Source of the DNA: Solanum dulcamara
Lineage: Eukaryota > Streptophyta > Magnoliopsida > Solanales > Solanaceae
NCBI RefSeq assembly: GCF_947179165.1
Contig: NC_077245.1
Coordinates: forward strand, 52,620,286-52,684,285
Direction of reading: 5' to 3'
Length of the DNA: 64,000 bases
The notes beneath the pieces are model-generated. The model ran no database searches and was not told the DNA's origin. It saw nothing but the letters and a program-made list of their open reading frames with translations. Position numbers and translations under genes: made by a program. Of this stretch, positions 1 through 11,454 are shown in pieces (position 1 is the stretch's first letter; each line of letters starts with the position of its first letter).

Positions 1-1700
1 CACTATCCGAATCTGGCACAGCTACGGATGATCAGGCGCAGACTGAGGGTGCCTCTAATTGAGAGTTGCATCAAAAGATGAAGAAGTGCAGTATGAGTAC
101 CAAAACAAGGGGTACCTAGTATATATAGTCTTTGAACATTGGGAGCTTACCCCTATCCAGATCTGGCACAGCTACGGATGATTAGGCGCAGATTAGAGGT
201 GCCTCTAATTGGGAGTTGCATCAAAAGATGCAGAAGTATAGTATGAGTACCAAAATAAGGGGTACCTAGTGTGTATTTATATATATATATGGGTGAAATA
301 GGGTGCAAGAACAGCATACAAAGGCCAAATAAATCCAACAATAATAGATAATCGCAACAATTGCCTTAACCCACAAAATAGTAGAAGCGTATATAAAATA
401 TGACATAGCAAGGATGTAACAATAATCTCGAAAATATTATGGAACACCCGAAATAAGCCTCAAGCTCATTAATATCAAAGTAATAAATTGGAATATGTCA
501 TGGGCCGCCCGGAATAACATTCGAGCTTATTAATATTAAGGGACTAACTCGAAAATGTATTGACGGGCTGCCTGAAATTCAAACCTCGAGCTTATCAACA
601 ACAAGAAATGTCATAAGCAATAAGATTCCAATATTTTCAAATCCTTATACTTATTCATGAACCAAAAATCTTAGCCTTTTCATTAATTTATCCATTTTAA
701 GGAGAAAAACTTATGTTTTAATCATTGGTGAAGCAAACAATCCAAGTAGCACATCAAATGGTAATGCATCACTCAAGACTGAGGGAAAATCCTGCCAAGT
801 GCATCAATTTACTAACCTGGAACTCCAGTGTACTAAAAGCACGACCTCAGGTCAAATATTTCAAAGACATAAGCAAGCACAACACAATTTTTAACTCGAA
901 AGCACACCCAAATAACACAAACATAATCAACCAAGTCAAACAAGTGGCTTCCTAAGTTTTAATTCACCTAGGAGAAACTTCTAAGGATATTAAGCGGTGA
1001 AAATAAGAAAAGAAAGCACTTAAACTAAGGCTTCAACGTCTAAGATCCAAATTAATTACCAATGATGGCCATAAACTCCTATTTTGCTCAAAAAGCTATC
1101 AGCACCTAAACCACCAATCTAAACATATGTTAGTACTAACAATATACAAGCTCTAATTAAGCCAAGTCTAAAGGGAAGAAACCATAGCCTACCTCAAGGC
1201 CGAAACCACACACAAACTGCTAAACCAGAGCCTTCCTTTCCGACCCACCACCGAACGATGCTACTCTACCAAATTATTGAAGAATACATCAAAACAAAGC
1301 CAATGATACCCATATTACCACTATTAAAAATGGAATCAAAATTGGGTCAAAATTCGATATTGGGACCCACGAACAAAATTGAAAAACCAACTCCATGACA
1401 AGGTCCTAAATAGCTCATGGAACTTGTGCCCCAAATATGGGCACAATCCGATCATAGGAAGGGCTCAAATCAGCCCTACCAAAATCAAGCCCTAAGATAG
1501 TCAAAAATGCAAGAAAATGATGAATTTACGCGAGACTTACGAGAATTTTAGGATGAGGAAGGGTTCCTCCGGCACTTGCAACACAAGGGGTAGTACTTTT
1601 GCTTGTCATCATCCTTCCTGGAAAAAGAACCACATGCCTCCTCCTTTGACATCTTCTAATGGTTAAAGTAGTTCCTCCTCTTAATATTTCTTTTGCTCAC
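1..1700 (-). repeat. E0 3' LTR, outer part
   Basis: Non-coding sequence related to the LTR of E6 at 35370-37471. Shared stretches include the GTATGAGTACCAAA-type segment near 91 and 241 (compare about 35807) and an ATGGGCACAATCCGA segment near 1440 (compare about 37115). LTR identity is inferred from that similarity and from the continuation at 4147-4976, which ends in ATTACA just before the integrase side. The left end lies outside the window. The right boundary with E7 is uncertain within about 1560-1790. No gene is supported here; the short open frames do not resemble any protein I know. Confidence 0.55.
3..270. repeat. Tandem duplication, period 150 bp
   Basis: About 118 bp beginning CTATCC at 3 and ending GGTACCTAGT at 120 recurs at 153-270 with roughly ten substitutions. 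The offset is exactly 150 bp, and the spacer (121-152) also belongs to the first unit. It lies in the E0 LTR. The corresponding part of the E6 LTR (near 35790-35830) shows only one copy of the GAGTACCAAA segment, so the duplication is probably specific to this copy or sub-family. Confidence 0.85.
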
Positions 1701-2111
1701 CCATTTTCTTTGCTTAAGATACATGTTCATAGGGGTTACCATTTGTTGGTTCAATTAAGCAGTCACAGCTTAAGTCAATAACATGAAGGCATAATGAAGC
1801 TCCACGTTGGAGATATCAATACTTGAGGGTGGGTCAACTAGAGCAGAAAGGCTACATCTCGATCAATCTTCTTACTGATCTCTTCTTGAGGAAACATATT
1901 CTGAAATGCATAGGACACGAGTTAGAAAGAATCTCTCTAGGTTTTAACTCTATCGCATGATAAGATCATCAAAGAAGTAAAGATTTCCTAAAACTCCTTA
2001 TAGCCTCCTACTCATAGATTTGGCGGTCTTCACGCCCATGAATAAGTCTTTATTTGACGCAGCATGTTGGACTTCCTAGGACACTTGAACCTTATACTCT
2101 AATATTAAGAT
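1700..2111 (-). mobile_element. E7 internal remnant: gag leader and degenerate PBS
   Basis: Minus-strand 5' leader of a gypsy element. From about 1790 to 2111 it parallels, segment by segment, the leader of E4 at 62100-62304. Shared landmarks are a 'TTTCCTAAAA..CT', an 'ACTCATAGAT..TGGCG', a 'TTTGACG..GCATGTTGGACTTCCTAGGACA' type run, and then the LTR. The PBS complement next to the LTR (about 2098-2110) reads TCTAATATTAA, a decayed form of the usual TCTGATACCAA. The rest of the body (gag to integrase) is missing, so this is a deletion derivative. Bases 1560-1790 could belong to E7 gag or to E0; I cannot tell which. Confidence 0.6.
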
Positions 2112-4146
2112 TGTCACGACCCAAACTAGGGCCTAGCTGGGACATAGTGATTAGGATTTCCAAAGAAACCCTGACCAATCCTCTTAGCACATCATAAGCA
2201 TATATAAGGTAAACAATAAGGAAAAACTCATAAAAATCCAAGAAGACATAAACATAAATAGAGAAAATCAAGACAATATAGAATCCTTACACATATATCA
2301 AATATGCCTCTATATGACTACATAGGCGAGGACTAGGACATGCTCCTAGCTCACCCTCAAAGAAAGTAATGACTTGAGTTAGGATAGTCTCAAAATATCA
2401 ATCATAGTCTAAAAATGATGATACAAGAAAGATAGACTCGGTTGCCATGAGAACATGAGGAATCACCACTCTAATCTTCAATGGAACACCAATTAGCCAA
2501 AGGAAGGGGATGGAGCATCCATTTCTACATTGCGATATAATGTAGGCAAAGAAGTATGCGTTAGTATATTTGAATGTACTAAGTATGTAGGCAATGCAAT
2601 GCATAATTAAAACCATATTGTGCTAATGACCATTTCAAATAGCATGATAAGAGAAGTAGTTAAAACAATAAGTGGTCAAAATAAAGATCAATGTATAATA
2701 AAACATTTTAAAAAAATTTACGGACCATACATATGTGGGATATAATCATAACCAGCATTACGACCATGCAAACTATTACATGGAATTCTGATGTATCTCC
2801 ATATAATAGAAAAAGGGGAATCTACTTTCCAAGGTAGACTCGACCCCATTAAATGGGTCATCATGCTATGTGGATTTACTAGCGAGGCCATATTAGGAAT
2901 TTACTAATACTATGATGGCAACGTAGTTTAAGGGACTAGAAGTTGCTACTAACGCTTTTGGTAGGGCCCCCACCTCAAATTTCTCTCGATGCTAACTCAG
3001 CATCCCACAAAATACATATCATATCATAATCATAAATCATACTTCTCATAAATAATAAGCTTTTTATAATCATACTTCATAAAATCATTTATAGGAATAG
3101 CTCATCATCATGTGATTCATGTAATATGGGTGTAGGCCTTCCATCATTACGGATCCTTTTCAAAGAAATATCATTAGGGTAACATGTCACCCTCATTCAT
3201 AAAATGCTTGCATACTTGAAATTCATTATCATAGCTTATACTTGAAATTAGGGTAGAAACATGAATACATGATTATTTGACTTGGAAATCATGAAATTGT
3301 CTTGAATACATGCATGATCATATACTTTATATCAACCCATACATAATTCATAAAAATAATATCAATTGGATGCATACTTGGAAATACTCATAATCCATAT
3401 CATGAACCCTAGAGATCAATGTAGTAAAATTCATAGAAAAACTCTTCAATTACATCAAATAATCATCAATTTATGTTGAAATATCATCGTAATCATAATT
3501 GAAAATCATAATTCATGCCATTGGAATAGGGATCACAAACCCATAAAAATACATACTTTAATTGATGGAATAAGTAGAGAATTTGTTAGGCTCCATGAGT
3601 TAAAGTATCCTAGGACCAAATACCCACATACCTTGAGTTAGAAGACCAAAGAAAATTGAAGAAGCTTGGAATTTTAATGGAGAGTTGAGAGAATACCTTG
3701 GAGATCTTCAATGGAGTCTTTAACTGTAGAGAGAGAATTATTTGAATAGTTGAATTATGGTAGAATGAATGAAATTAGGGGCTTAGGGTAGTTTACTAAG
3801 ATAAACTAGGTGCTAAAAATATTCAGGTTCATTAACTACTAATTAGGGAAATGTCTAAGTGTCCACACATAAACACTGAATTCGAGCAGAAAACCTACGC
3901 CAAGTCCGCATCCCAGATATGCCAATTTTGAGTGAATAAAATTTTGGCCAGATTTTGACTTGGGAAAAAATTGCACTATAGAGGAGAAAGTCCACGACAC
4001 GTACTTGCTGCGTACCCTACTATTTTATGCAATCTTCTAAAAAAATTATCTTTTGATATACGGGTCGTAAAAATCCATCGAGACCTTTTTTAGAATGATT
4101 AACCTTATTATATCATATTTCAGTATTCAAATACCAGAGGTATTAA
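2112..4146 (-). repeat. E7 5' LTR (about 2.03 kb)
   Basis: Begins TGTCACGACCC at 2112 immediately after the leader/PBS, and ends near GGTATTAA at 4146, a decayed form of the usual ...GGTATTACA end in this orientation. It has the same layout as the plus-strand E2 LTR (42077-44149). Both carry a purine/pyrimidine tract near the U3/R side, the CTACATT/AATGTAG and TTAGTAT/GTACTAA inverted repeats (here at 2525-2545 and 2561-2582), and similar length. Orientation follows from the PBS lying on the low-coordinate side. The right boundary is approximate (within about 20 bp). Confidence 0.65.
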
Positions 4147-4976
4147 AAGAAAAAACCCATTACTCTCTGCAAACGCGGAGGTCCTCTTACTTATGTAGAG
4201 CACAACCTAACAGACCTCTGCTAATGTGGCCAAAGACCTGCGATCTCGGAGAAGGAATTTTAGCTCCACTAACAGCTGAACATCAGCAATTCACTAAGGA
4301 GAAAAAGTTCCCCGATGGGGGTTGTTCCCTAATAGGGGCTCAGAACTCATTCGGAACCTCGTCGATGCAAACAAACCATGCTACCCTATTTGAAACCACA
4401 TTCCAAACTCAACAAAATTGATGAAATGACCAATGAAGGCCGTCTCATCGAAATTTTGACCAAAGTCAACACTTTCAAAAAAATGCATAAAATTTCGAAA
4501 AGCTCAAAAAAACTCATTTTGAGCACCTCAAGAATCAAACCAAAGGTCATTCTAGACCAAACTAAACATTCCAGAGCTAACACATTGACGAAATTTTCAT
4601 CCTAGCGTGTTTACCTAAATTGTTGACTGAAGTGAAATTCTGCTAGAACTTTAAAGTTAAAATGTCAAAACCACACAAACTCAAAACAAAGACTCCAATA
4701 CCCGAACCAACCTTCCTTCTAGACCAAAATGGAAATTCCAGACCTAATGGAACCATCAAAATTTCTATATGACAACTGAATCTTTGGATGTTGACTAAAG
4801 TCAACTCTTTTTACTTTAAACCTCTAAAAAGGGAAAACTCGCACCAAGCTCACCTAACCACCTCAAGGAGTGTGCCACCCATCCCAACATCACATAAGGG
4901 CTATAAAGAAGCTACAAGGAGTGGTAAAGTAGTAAAAATAGGCAAAAGAATAGAAATAACCTTGGAGGTCATTACA
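4147..4976 (-). repeat. E0 3' LTR, inner part
   Basis: Non-coding stretch that resumes the E0 LTR after E7 and ends with ATTACA at 4976, directly before a degenerate polypurine-tract complement and the integrase remnant. The first 120 bp hold a run of short 'GCGGAGGTCC / GCGATCTCGGAG' like words, comparable to the end of the E6 LTR (about 37390-37465). The two open frames here (4095-4421 and 4788-5042, plus strand) have no recognisable domain and are treated as chance. Confidence 0.5.
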
Positions 4977-5015
4977 ACATCCACTATTAATAGGACTTTC
5001 GTCCTCGAAAGTCAA
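4977..5015 (-). other. E0 degenerate polypurine tract and 3' leader
   Basis: Plus-strand ACATCCACTATTAATAGG followed by ACTTTCGTCCTCGAAAGTC. This sits where E3 (47825), E4 (57050) and E5 (11279) have a pyrimidine-rich PPT complement followed by CATTCGTCCT-type sequence, so it marks the internal side of the 3' LTR. The tract has lost most of its purine bias. Confidence 0.5.
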
Positions 5016-5039
5016 AGGATGAAAAGATACCTGATGGCT

Positions 5040-6446
5040 TAAAAAGGTAAGGATATCAGGTCTGCATGTATTGGTTGGTATCCCAAGTAGCCTTCTCGAA
5101 CGGATGATGCCTTCACTAGATCTTTACCGATGGAATATCCTTAGACCTCAGCTTTCTAACTTGTCTATCTAAAATATCCATAAGCTCTTCCTCAAAAGCT
5201 AAGGATTCATCAAGCTAAACTGAATCCCATTGAAGTACGTGATACTCATATGAAATGTACCACCGCAGCATAGAAACATGGAATATAGGATGAATACCTA
5301 AAAGTGTTGGAGAAAAGGCTAACTCATAACCTACCTCTCCTATCTACCTTAGGATCTCAAAAGGGTCAATAAACTTGGGCTAAGCTTACCCCTCCTCTAG
5401 AATCTCATCATGCCCTTCATGGGAAACACTCTCAGAAATACCTGATCTCCAACCATAAATTCTAGAGGTTGAACCCTCTAATAAGTATAGATCTTTTGCC
5501 TACTCTAGCGGTATGGAGTCTCTCCGGGTTCATACAAAATCTATCCATTGAATCACCCAGTAAATCACTACTTTAATGCCTAACATCAAAAGAATCAAAC
5601 TAGCCCACTGGAGAACGACATCTCCTACCATATAATGCCTCAAAGGTTTCATCTGAATGATCTAATAGTAGTTGTTATTATATACGAACGCTGCCAATGA
5701 AAAAGATTGATCCCATCGACCCCCAAAATCAATAACACAGGCCCGTAGCATGTCCTCCAAGACATTAATAGTCCTCAATGACTGACCATCAGTCTAGGAG
5801 TGGTAAGTTGTGCTAAGCTCTCTAAAAATACAAAGTGAACTGAGTACCATAGTCTGAAATGATAGATACTAGCACCCCATACAATCGGACCACCTCCTAG
5901 ATGTAAATTTGAGCCAACCTCTCTAAAGTGTAGGCAGTCTGAACTAGTAAGAAGTAATGACCCAAATTGAATTAAAGCCTAAGAGGTATGTGGTAAATAT
6001 ACTACAAAGTATATAGCTATCCGCTCCCACTTCCACTTTAGAATGGGTAACCGCTGGGTCAAACCACTTGACCTCTGATGCTCGAACTTAACCTACTAAT
6101 AGTTCAAGCACCTAGCCACAAAAGTTGAAATGTCCCGCTTCATGCCAAACAACTAGTAATGCTGACATAGGTCACAATACATCTTTTCTGTGCCGAGATG
6201 AATGGAATATCTAGAACAATGGGCCTCCTCAAGTATCAGTCTGATCAAATCTCCAACTCTAGAAACACGAATACGACCATCAATCCTCAAAAGGCCATCT
6301 AGATCTAATGTCATCTTATAGACTCCCCACTAAGAACCCTATTATGAATCACCCTCAACTTGGGTCATCAAACTAATAGGCCCGAATCTCCTCAATCAAG
6401 GAAATATTAGCCTCTACACAAGCAAATACCCTGCCCAGCTAAAAAA
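5040..6446 (-). pseudogene. E0 integrase remnant (gypsy)
   Basis: No long open frame survives, but minus-strand translation in alternating frames gives the recognisable order of a gypsy integrase: chromodomain/GPY-type C-terminus (about 5050-5420), catalytic core (about 5550-6080, including the region equivalent to TDGQSERT near 5780), and the HHCC zinc-binding module (about 6090-6230). The 6240-6446 part corresponds to the linker before RNase H. Multiple stops and indels make it the most decayed integrase in the window. It is cut at about 6446 by the truncated LTR of E5; the upstream half of the same polyprotein resumes at 18523. Confidence 0.6.
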
Positions 6447-7229
6447 TATCAATTATTACACTTCAAAACATCATTTATATCTCATCAAAACATCTTGCTC
6501 AAAACATCATTTAATCAAATTCATTTAAACTCAATTCTTTTGCTCTTTCAAAACTCAATAAAATACATATATAGTATTAATTCAAATTACTCTTTTTTCA
6601 ATGAATATTAAAAGTCAACATCTTTACTCAAAACACGCGTAAAAATATTCATGAACATGAAATCAATTAGGGTTTAGGAAAAGAATCCACTAACAATAAT
6701 TTTAATAATATGAGAGATAAAAATAATAATAATCTCAATACAAAAATATATCTAACTCAAAAGAAGAAATAATTCATTTAGAATTCAAGATTAGGGTAAA
6801 ACTCAACTATAACTCAATTACAATAAATTTAAATATTGGGCGCATGGACGAACTCAATCTAAAGCTATGAATAGCCTTACACACCTGGAATCCGAAGCTT
6901 TACTCTGAATTGAAGAACTCAATGAACAGTCTTGAACCCCTAGCTTTTTCTTCTCGTCGGAGCATTTTGGTGTACTACTCAGAGTATAAGAATTATCGGA
7001 ATAGTATTTTTACACTATTAAAAACTAAAACTATATTTGACAATGTGAAAAGAAGTGTATAGAGAGAAGAGTTGCTTGAGAAAGCCTGATGAATAAAATA
7101 AAGAAATAAGATGGTATTTATAGGTGTGGATGAGTGACCTAACTATAAATAAAAATAATTACAAATGATGATCATAAAAATTCAATGGAGGATTGTGATG
7201 TCATGGGTGATGTTAAATGGAGGGTTATT
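6447..7229 (-). repeat. E5 3' LTR, outer fragment
   Basis: Aligns closely with 17250-18010 of the E5 5' LTR. Examples are the 'ATTACACTTCAAAACAT' run and the TATTTATAGGTGTGGA promoter segment at 7115-7130. Alignment starts abruptly near 6447, so about 910 bp of the LTR end is deleted. It is interrupted at 7229 by the solo LTR and resumes at 10787. A TATA-like box (TATAAATA on the minus strand) lies at 7115-7122. Confidence 0.85.
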
Positions 7230-7715
7230 TGTGACGACCCAACCCCGTAAGCCGCGACTGGGGTCCGATCTGGACCCCCCGCATACATATCTATCAGCTG
7301 TGGTCACATTGAACTGTAAATAAACAGTATCATGTAACAAAGCCCCATTGGGCGATAACATTTTCATAAACCTGTAGCCCTTTTCGTTTGTACCACAACA
7401 CGATAGGGCACGCAAGCCGACAAGGCTGCCATAACATAATAACATATATCATATATTATGTAGACCCAGCTGAATCAAACTGACATACACAACCCACATA
7501 TACATGTCTGCAGACCTCTAAACATATAAATGAAAATATATGGCGGGACAGGGCCCCCGCCGTACCCCTGAATGGACGAAATAATTTTTATACATTTGTG
7601 GACAGTACCAAAAACTAGGCCCCAATACAATGGAGCCTCTTCCAACTGATCTGCATGGAATCCTAAGCTGATGGACTCCCAAAATCTGTATATGTACCTG
7701 CGGGCATGAACGCAG

Positions 7716-7753
7716 CCCCCTGAGAAAGGGGGTCAGTACGATATACGTACTGA
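7716..7753 (-). promoter_or_regulatory. Paired inverted repeats in solo LTR
   Basis: CCCCC (7716-7720), 7-nt loop, GGGGG (7728-7732); then TCAGTAC (7733-7739), 7-nt spacer, GTACTGA (7747-7753). Both stems are perfect. They occupy the same place as the double inverted repeats in E3, E4, E7 and E2 LTRs. Function unknown; see the findings. Confidence 0.6.
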
Positions 7754-10243
7754 GTATGTAAAACATAATATAATACAACTGGAAGCATATCTGAGATACA
7801 AAAACAGGGGATAAGATATCAATTCAGAAACCTGTACCTGTACTTTGTGAATTACAAAAACATGCATGTTCGAGTCATATCATATAGCCGGCCCTTTCGG
7901 GGGTCCGGTGAATCATCTCTATAAAACCATCATGGCCCCAGTGCCATCACCACCTTATTACAACACATCATCATATATCTATACACGTATCCTGGCCCTC
8001 TATTAAGGGACTCAGGGAATAATGCAGTGATTTGTGCACGAGAACATATCCTGGCCCGGGACTCAGGGAAAGAAGTGTTACGATATACACGAGTAGAGTA
8101 GTGAGTAACTATATGCAATTTAAATCATTACCAGAGACTCGACAGAATAAGAAAGTTAACCTTTTATTTGAGAACTCGAGTAACGGTGTAGTCATCTCGA
8201 GTGTCCCTTAAATTCCATTATGGGTTGTCTCAAAAGTAATCTCGGAGGCCCTGGACACGTATTAACATAGGGCCAAACCATTTATAGAATCAGAAACATT
8301 TGTTGACAAATAGTCTATAAGACTTGGAGCCTGTACATTTGTTACCTTTTTAACATATAAAAGTTTGCAGGGAAATAGTTTGATTATTATAAAAGTTCGA
8401 TATTCAGACGTAAATAAGAGATGCTAAGAATGGAGTTACCCCGGAACTCATATCATGTTTAACCTACAACTAAGACATGCCAGAAGAAGAAAGAGAATAA
8501 ACTATATATGGTCTGTACTTTCCTTTATGGGATCTGCATACACATATTTCATACCCGGCCCATCATGGGGCTCGGTGAATCATTATGGCATCATAATCTC
8601 ACTTTCGTACCAAATACGTATCAAGGGAAATGAGAGATAGTTTTCCACACACTACTGTTTAACACGTAGAAGCCTTACTAGGCAATACTCAATCCTTGCA
8701 GAAATTCCAATACTAAGCAGTGGATAGGGGTTATGAGGCATACTTGGAGTTTTGGGAATGGAATTATCCCCACATTCCACACACAATTCACTTAAGGCTA
8801 AAACTTGCCAAAAGGAAAGAAAGATAGATGTACGAACTTATACCAAAACATGCCAAGGGAAAGCTTTACATACCTTGTCTGAATTATTCCTTATCCTGCT
8901 TGCCTCGCCGTCCTTTGAACCTATTCAACATGAAAGTAGTATGAATATCAACGCATTTTACTTTCCATCACCCTAGGTTACATCTTAGTATTAATGGAAT
9001 CTATTTCCTTAGTCGTTTCCCCGACTAGTTCTGTTATTCGCTAAGGCGTCGACGAAACATTGGGTAGCACCTCCCCTGTAATGTGCCCTATCCAAATTTC
9101 CAATTAGGTCCCTAATACCTACAGCCAACCAACAACAACAACCTGCAGCAATTCATACCAACAATATACAACATAAACTCCAGACGACTTATTCGAAAAT
9201 ACGATATCAAAATAGGGCGTCTAGCCTTTATTTTATGACGCCTTTAATTATAAGTAACGAGGGGTCATGTGGCTTCGACCAGAAGCACCCTAAACCACAT
9301 TAGGACATATTCAGTCCCTGCAACAACAAGCCACACCCCTGCAGAGCAACTCACAAGAACGATACTTTATTTCAATGACAATTCACTTCTAGCGACTCCA
9401 ATTTAGTTTATTTCGAACCTCGAGCATTTCTACGACATTCTTAAACTTCCAGCAGCATAAAAGGAGTGTAATACACCATATAACAATACCATAAAATACA
9501 ATTTAAAAGGAAAGGCCTTACCTTACGTTAAACTTGTCAAACTCGTCAAAACTATCCAAAATGTGAAATCTGGACAGCTTACTATTTTACCTTGTCTCTT
9601 CGTTTCGAGGTTGTAATGGAGGGAAAAAGGATTTACGTCCTTCATGAAAGTTATATACATGTGTCTTAGGGTCGCAAACATTTTCGAATCATCCCTACAT
9701 CAATTTTGTACACAAAGATATGATCAAAAGACTTACAGCTGTCCGTGTAGAATTTCCAAAACCAAATCTGAGCAGTACCTCCTCTACACTTCATCACCAT
9801 TTTTCGAGCTGATACAAGTAAAATGGATTTTGGAGTCTGAATGAAAGTTATATAACCACGAAATACCTTTCCAAAACATATTAAATCACTCAAAAAGAAT
9901 CTGTACACAAGAAGTTATACCAATATTACTAACCATTATCCCTTCCAAAAATGGGTTTGTTAACTAGCGTTTTCTCTTATTTTCTCTTCCAAATTCCAAT
10001 TGCAAAGCTGGAGTTTTACTTCCATGAAGGTCTCAAAATACATATATACGTATCCACGTACTTAAGGTACACCGTATATAATTAATTCACGGAAGAAAAT
10101 TGGAAAACTAACCTTTAAACTTCAAGAACCATGGCTGCCTCTCTATTTCTCTCCCTCACGTTTGTTTTCTCTATGTTGGCTGATGTTTTGATGGATAACT
10201 GAAGTATATGATATATATCAACATATATATGTGGCTTTAGGGT

Positions 10244-10448
10244 GTGACATGTGTCAACCCTAAGAGGTGACACGTGTCCAGCCCCTATTGGGCCACCATA
10301 TCATGCTGCCAACTATGGGCTGCCACGTGGCAGTGGGGTCCACCCCCCCCCCCCCAAGCAGGTGGGTCACCTACTTGACCCCAAGAAGGTGGGTCACCTG
10401 CTTGCTTGAGGTGCCGCCACATGTCGCTTCTTCATTGGCTACCACGTG
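10244..10448. promoter_or_regulatory. G-box/ABRE-like cluster in U3 of the solo LTR
   Basis: Three CACGTG cores (10271-10276, 10324-10329, 10443-10448), two of them as CACGTGTC, plus ACATGTG near 10246 and CACATG near 10420, all within about 205 bp. CACGTG is the plant bZIP/bHLH G-box and ACGTGTC is the ABRE core (established knowledge). Position is about 340-540 bp from the U3 end. Function as an enhancer is inference. A run of 13 C (10343-10355) and a near-repeat of AGGTGGGTCACCT (about 10360 and 10387) lie inside the cluster. Confidence 0.5.
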
Positions 10449-10786
10449 TCGTCTTTTTTTCCCCTTCCTCATGAGCTCGTAATCTCGTCTTATTTTATGT
10501 ACCTATGTAATCCGTGCTACGTAAGTTTGATATATGCTTAAGTATCTCAAGTGCATATGACTTTTAACTTAGTAGCTTACATAGGTAAAGCGAGTCCTAC
10601 GACTTATGTTTTTAGCGTTCAACTCCTTCTGGGTTCTCATGACTCTATTTCCAACCTTCCCTCTCACGAGGTGTCACATTCTTCTTTCCTTAGAGATGTT
10701 TGATGTGTGTGGATAATAGGGGTCTCATGGACACTTTCAAGAAAACTAGGAACATGTTTCAAGTTTCAAAAGTGCGGGGTATAACA

Positions 10787-11278
10787 TTATTGATATAATG
10801 GGTGATGTTAAATAGAGGACTATTGATGTCATGAGTGATGTCAAATGGATCTAGATCTTTCCATGGTTGGTGAGATGAACCATCTTTTAACAAAATACCC
10901 TTTTTGGAGCTGTGTTTGAATAAGATAACTTCCAAATTAGAATTTTGTGCCTTCATATGAATTGTATCTGTAGAAATCTACTTTTATTTCGTTCAAGAAT
11001 TAACCGATTTGGAGCATCTTAATATTAGAGATGGCTTTTCATCTACAAATACTCCATTTCATCACAATATCATGTCTTGCAAAAATTAATTTATTTGACC
11101 TACTTATCCTCCAAATCTGAAGATCATGAAAGTTGTAGGTAATGACGTTGGGGTTATTCAGAAATTTTAATCATCTTAGTTGGACTAGCTTATGAAAAGT
11201 TATTCCCAAAATACAGAAGCAGTATAATTTTCATCGAGAATTGAAACACTCTATACAATGTTTTAGGACGTGTTACAA
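10787..11278 (-). repeat. E5 3' LTR, inner fragment
   Basis: Continues the E5 LTR after the solo LTR; aligns with about 18030-18522. It ends GTGTTACA at 11278, the TG..CA terminus facing the polypurine tract. Together with 6447-7229 it gives about 1.28 kb, matching 17250-18522 of the other LTR in length. Confidence 0.85.
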
Positions 11279-11296
11279 TGTCTCCCCTTGGGATCA
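11279..11296 (-). other. E5 polypurine tract (complement)
   Basis: Plus strand ATGTCTCCCCTTGGGA; on the element strand this is a purine-rich TCCCAAGGGGAGACAT abutting the 3' LTR. It is the plus-strand primer site typical of LTR elements and shares its core with E3 (47825-47843). Confidence 0.7.
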
Positions 11297-11454
11297 TTCG
11301 TCCTTAAATGAAGATGAAACTAGGGGGTATGAATAACGAATATCATCAAGACATCAATTTCTCAAAAACTCCAATACTCAAACAACACAAACTCAAATAG
11401 TCAATGACTCAAACTCAAGAATGCACATCCACTCAAAGGTAGAAGTAAGGAATA

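Larger units (their letters stand above)
7225..10791 (-). repeat. 3.56-kb solo LTR with perfect 5-bp target duplication
   Basis: The LTR is 7230-10786. It starts TGTGACGACCC and ends GGGGTATAACA, i.e. TG...CA, and is flanked by TTATT at 7225-7229 and TTATT at 10787-10791. The flanking E5 LTR reads continuously across the site, which fixes both ends. No PBS, polypurine tract or reading frame of a retroelement lies inside, so it is a solo LTR left by intra-element recombination, or an unusually long stand-alone LTR derivative. The TGTGACGACCC side matches the internal-facing end of the minus-strand LTRs here, so it is minus-oriented. Internal short repeats: two 'CCGG(C)CC...GG(T/C)CGGTGAATCAT' copies near 7889 and 8554, and two 'CCTGGCCC...GGGACTCAGGGAA' copies near 7991 and 8050. 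Confidence 0.88.

Noticed and set aside
1..270. CRISPR-like repeat because of regular spacing
   Set aside because: Only two long diverged units in plant repeat DNA; a tandem duplication explains it.
4095..4605. 108- and 75-codon plus-strand frames
   Set aside because: Straddle the E7/E0 LTR boundary; no recognisable protein family.
10267..10482. Pro-rich 71-codon frame
   Set aside because: Low-complexity translation of the C13 run and GGTGGGTCACC repeats in the solo LTR.
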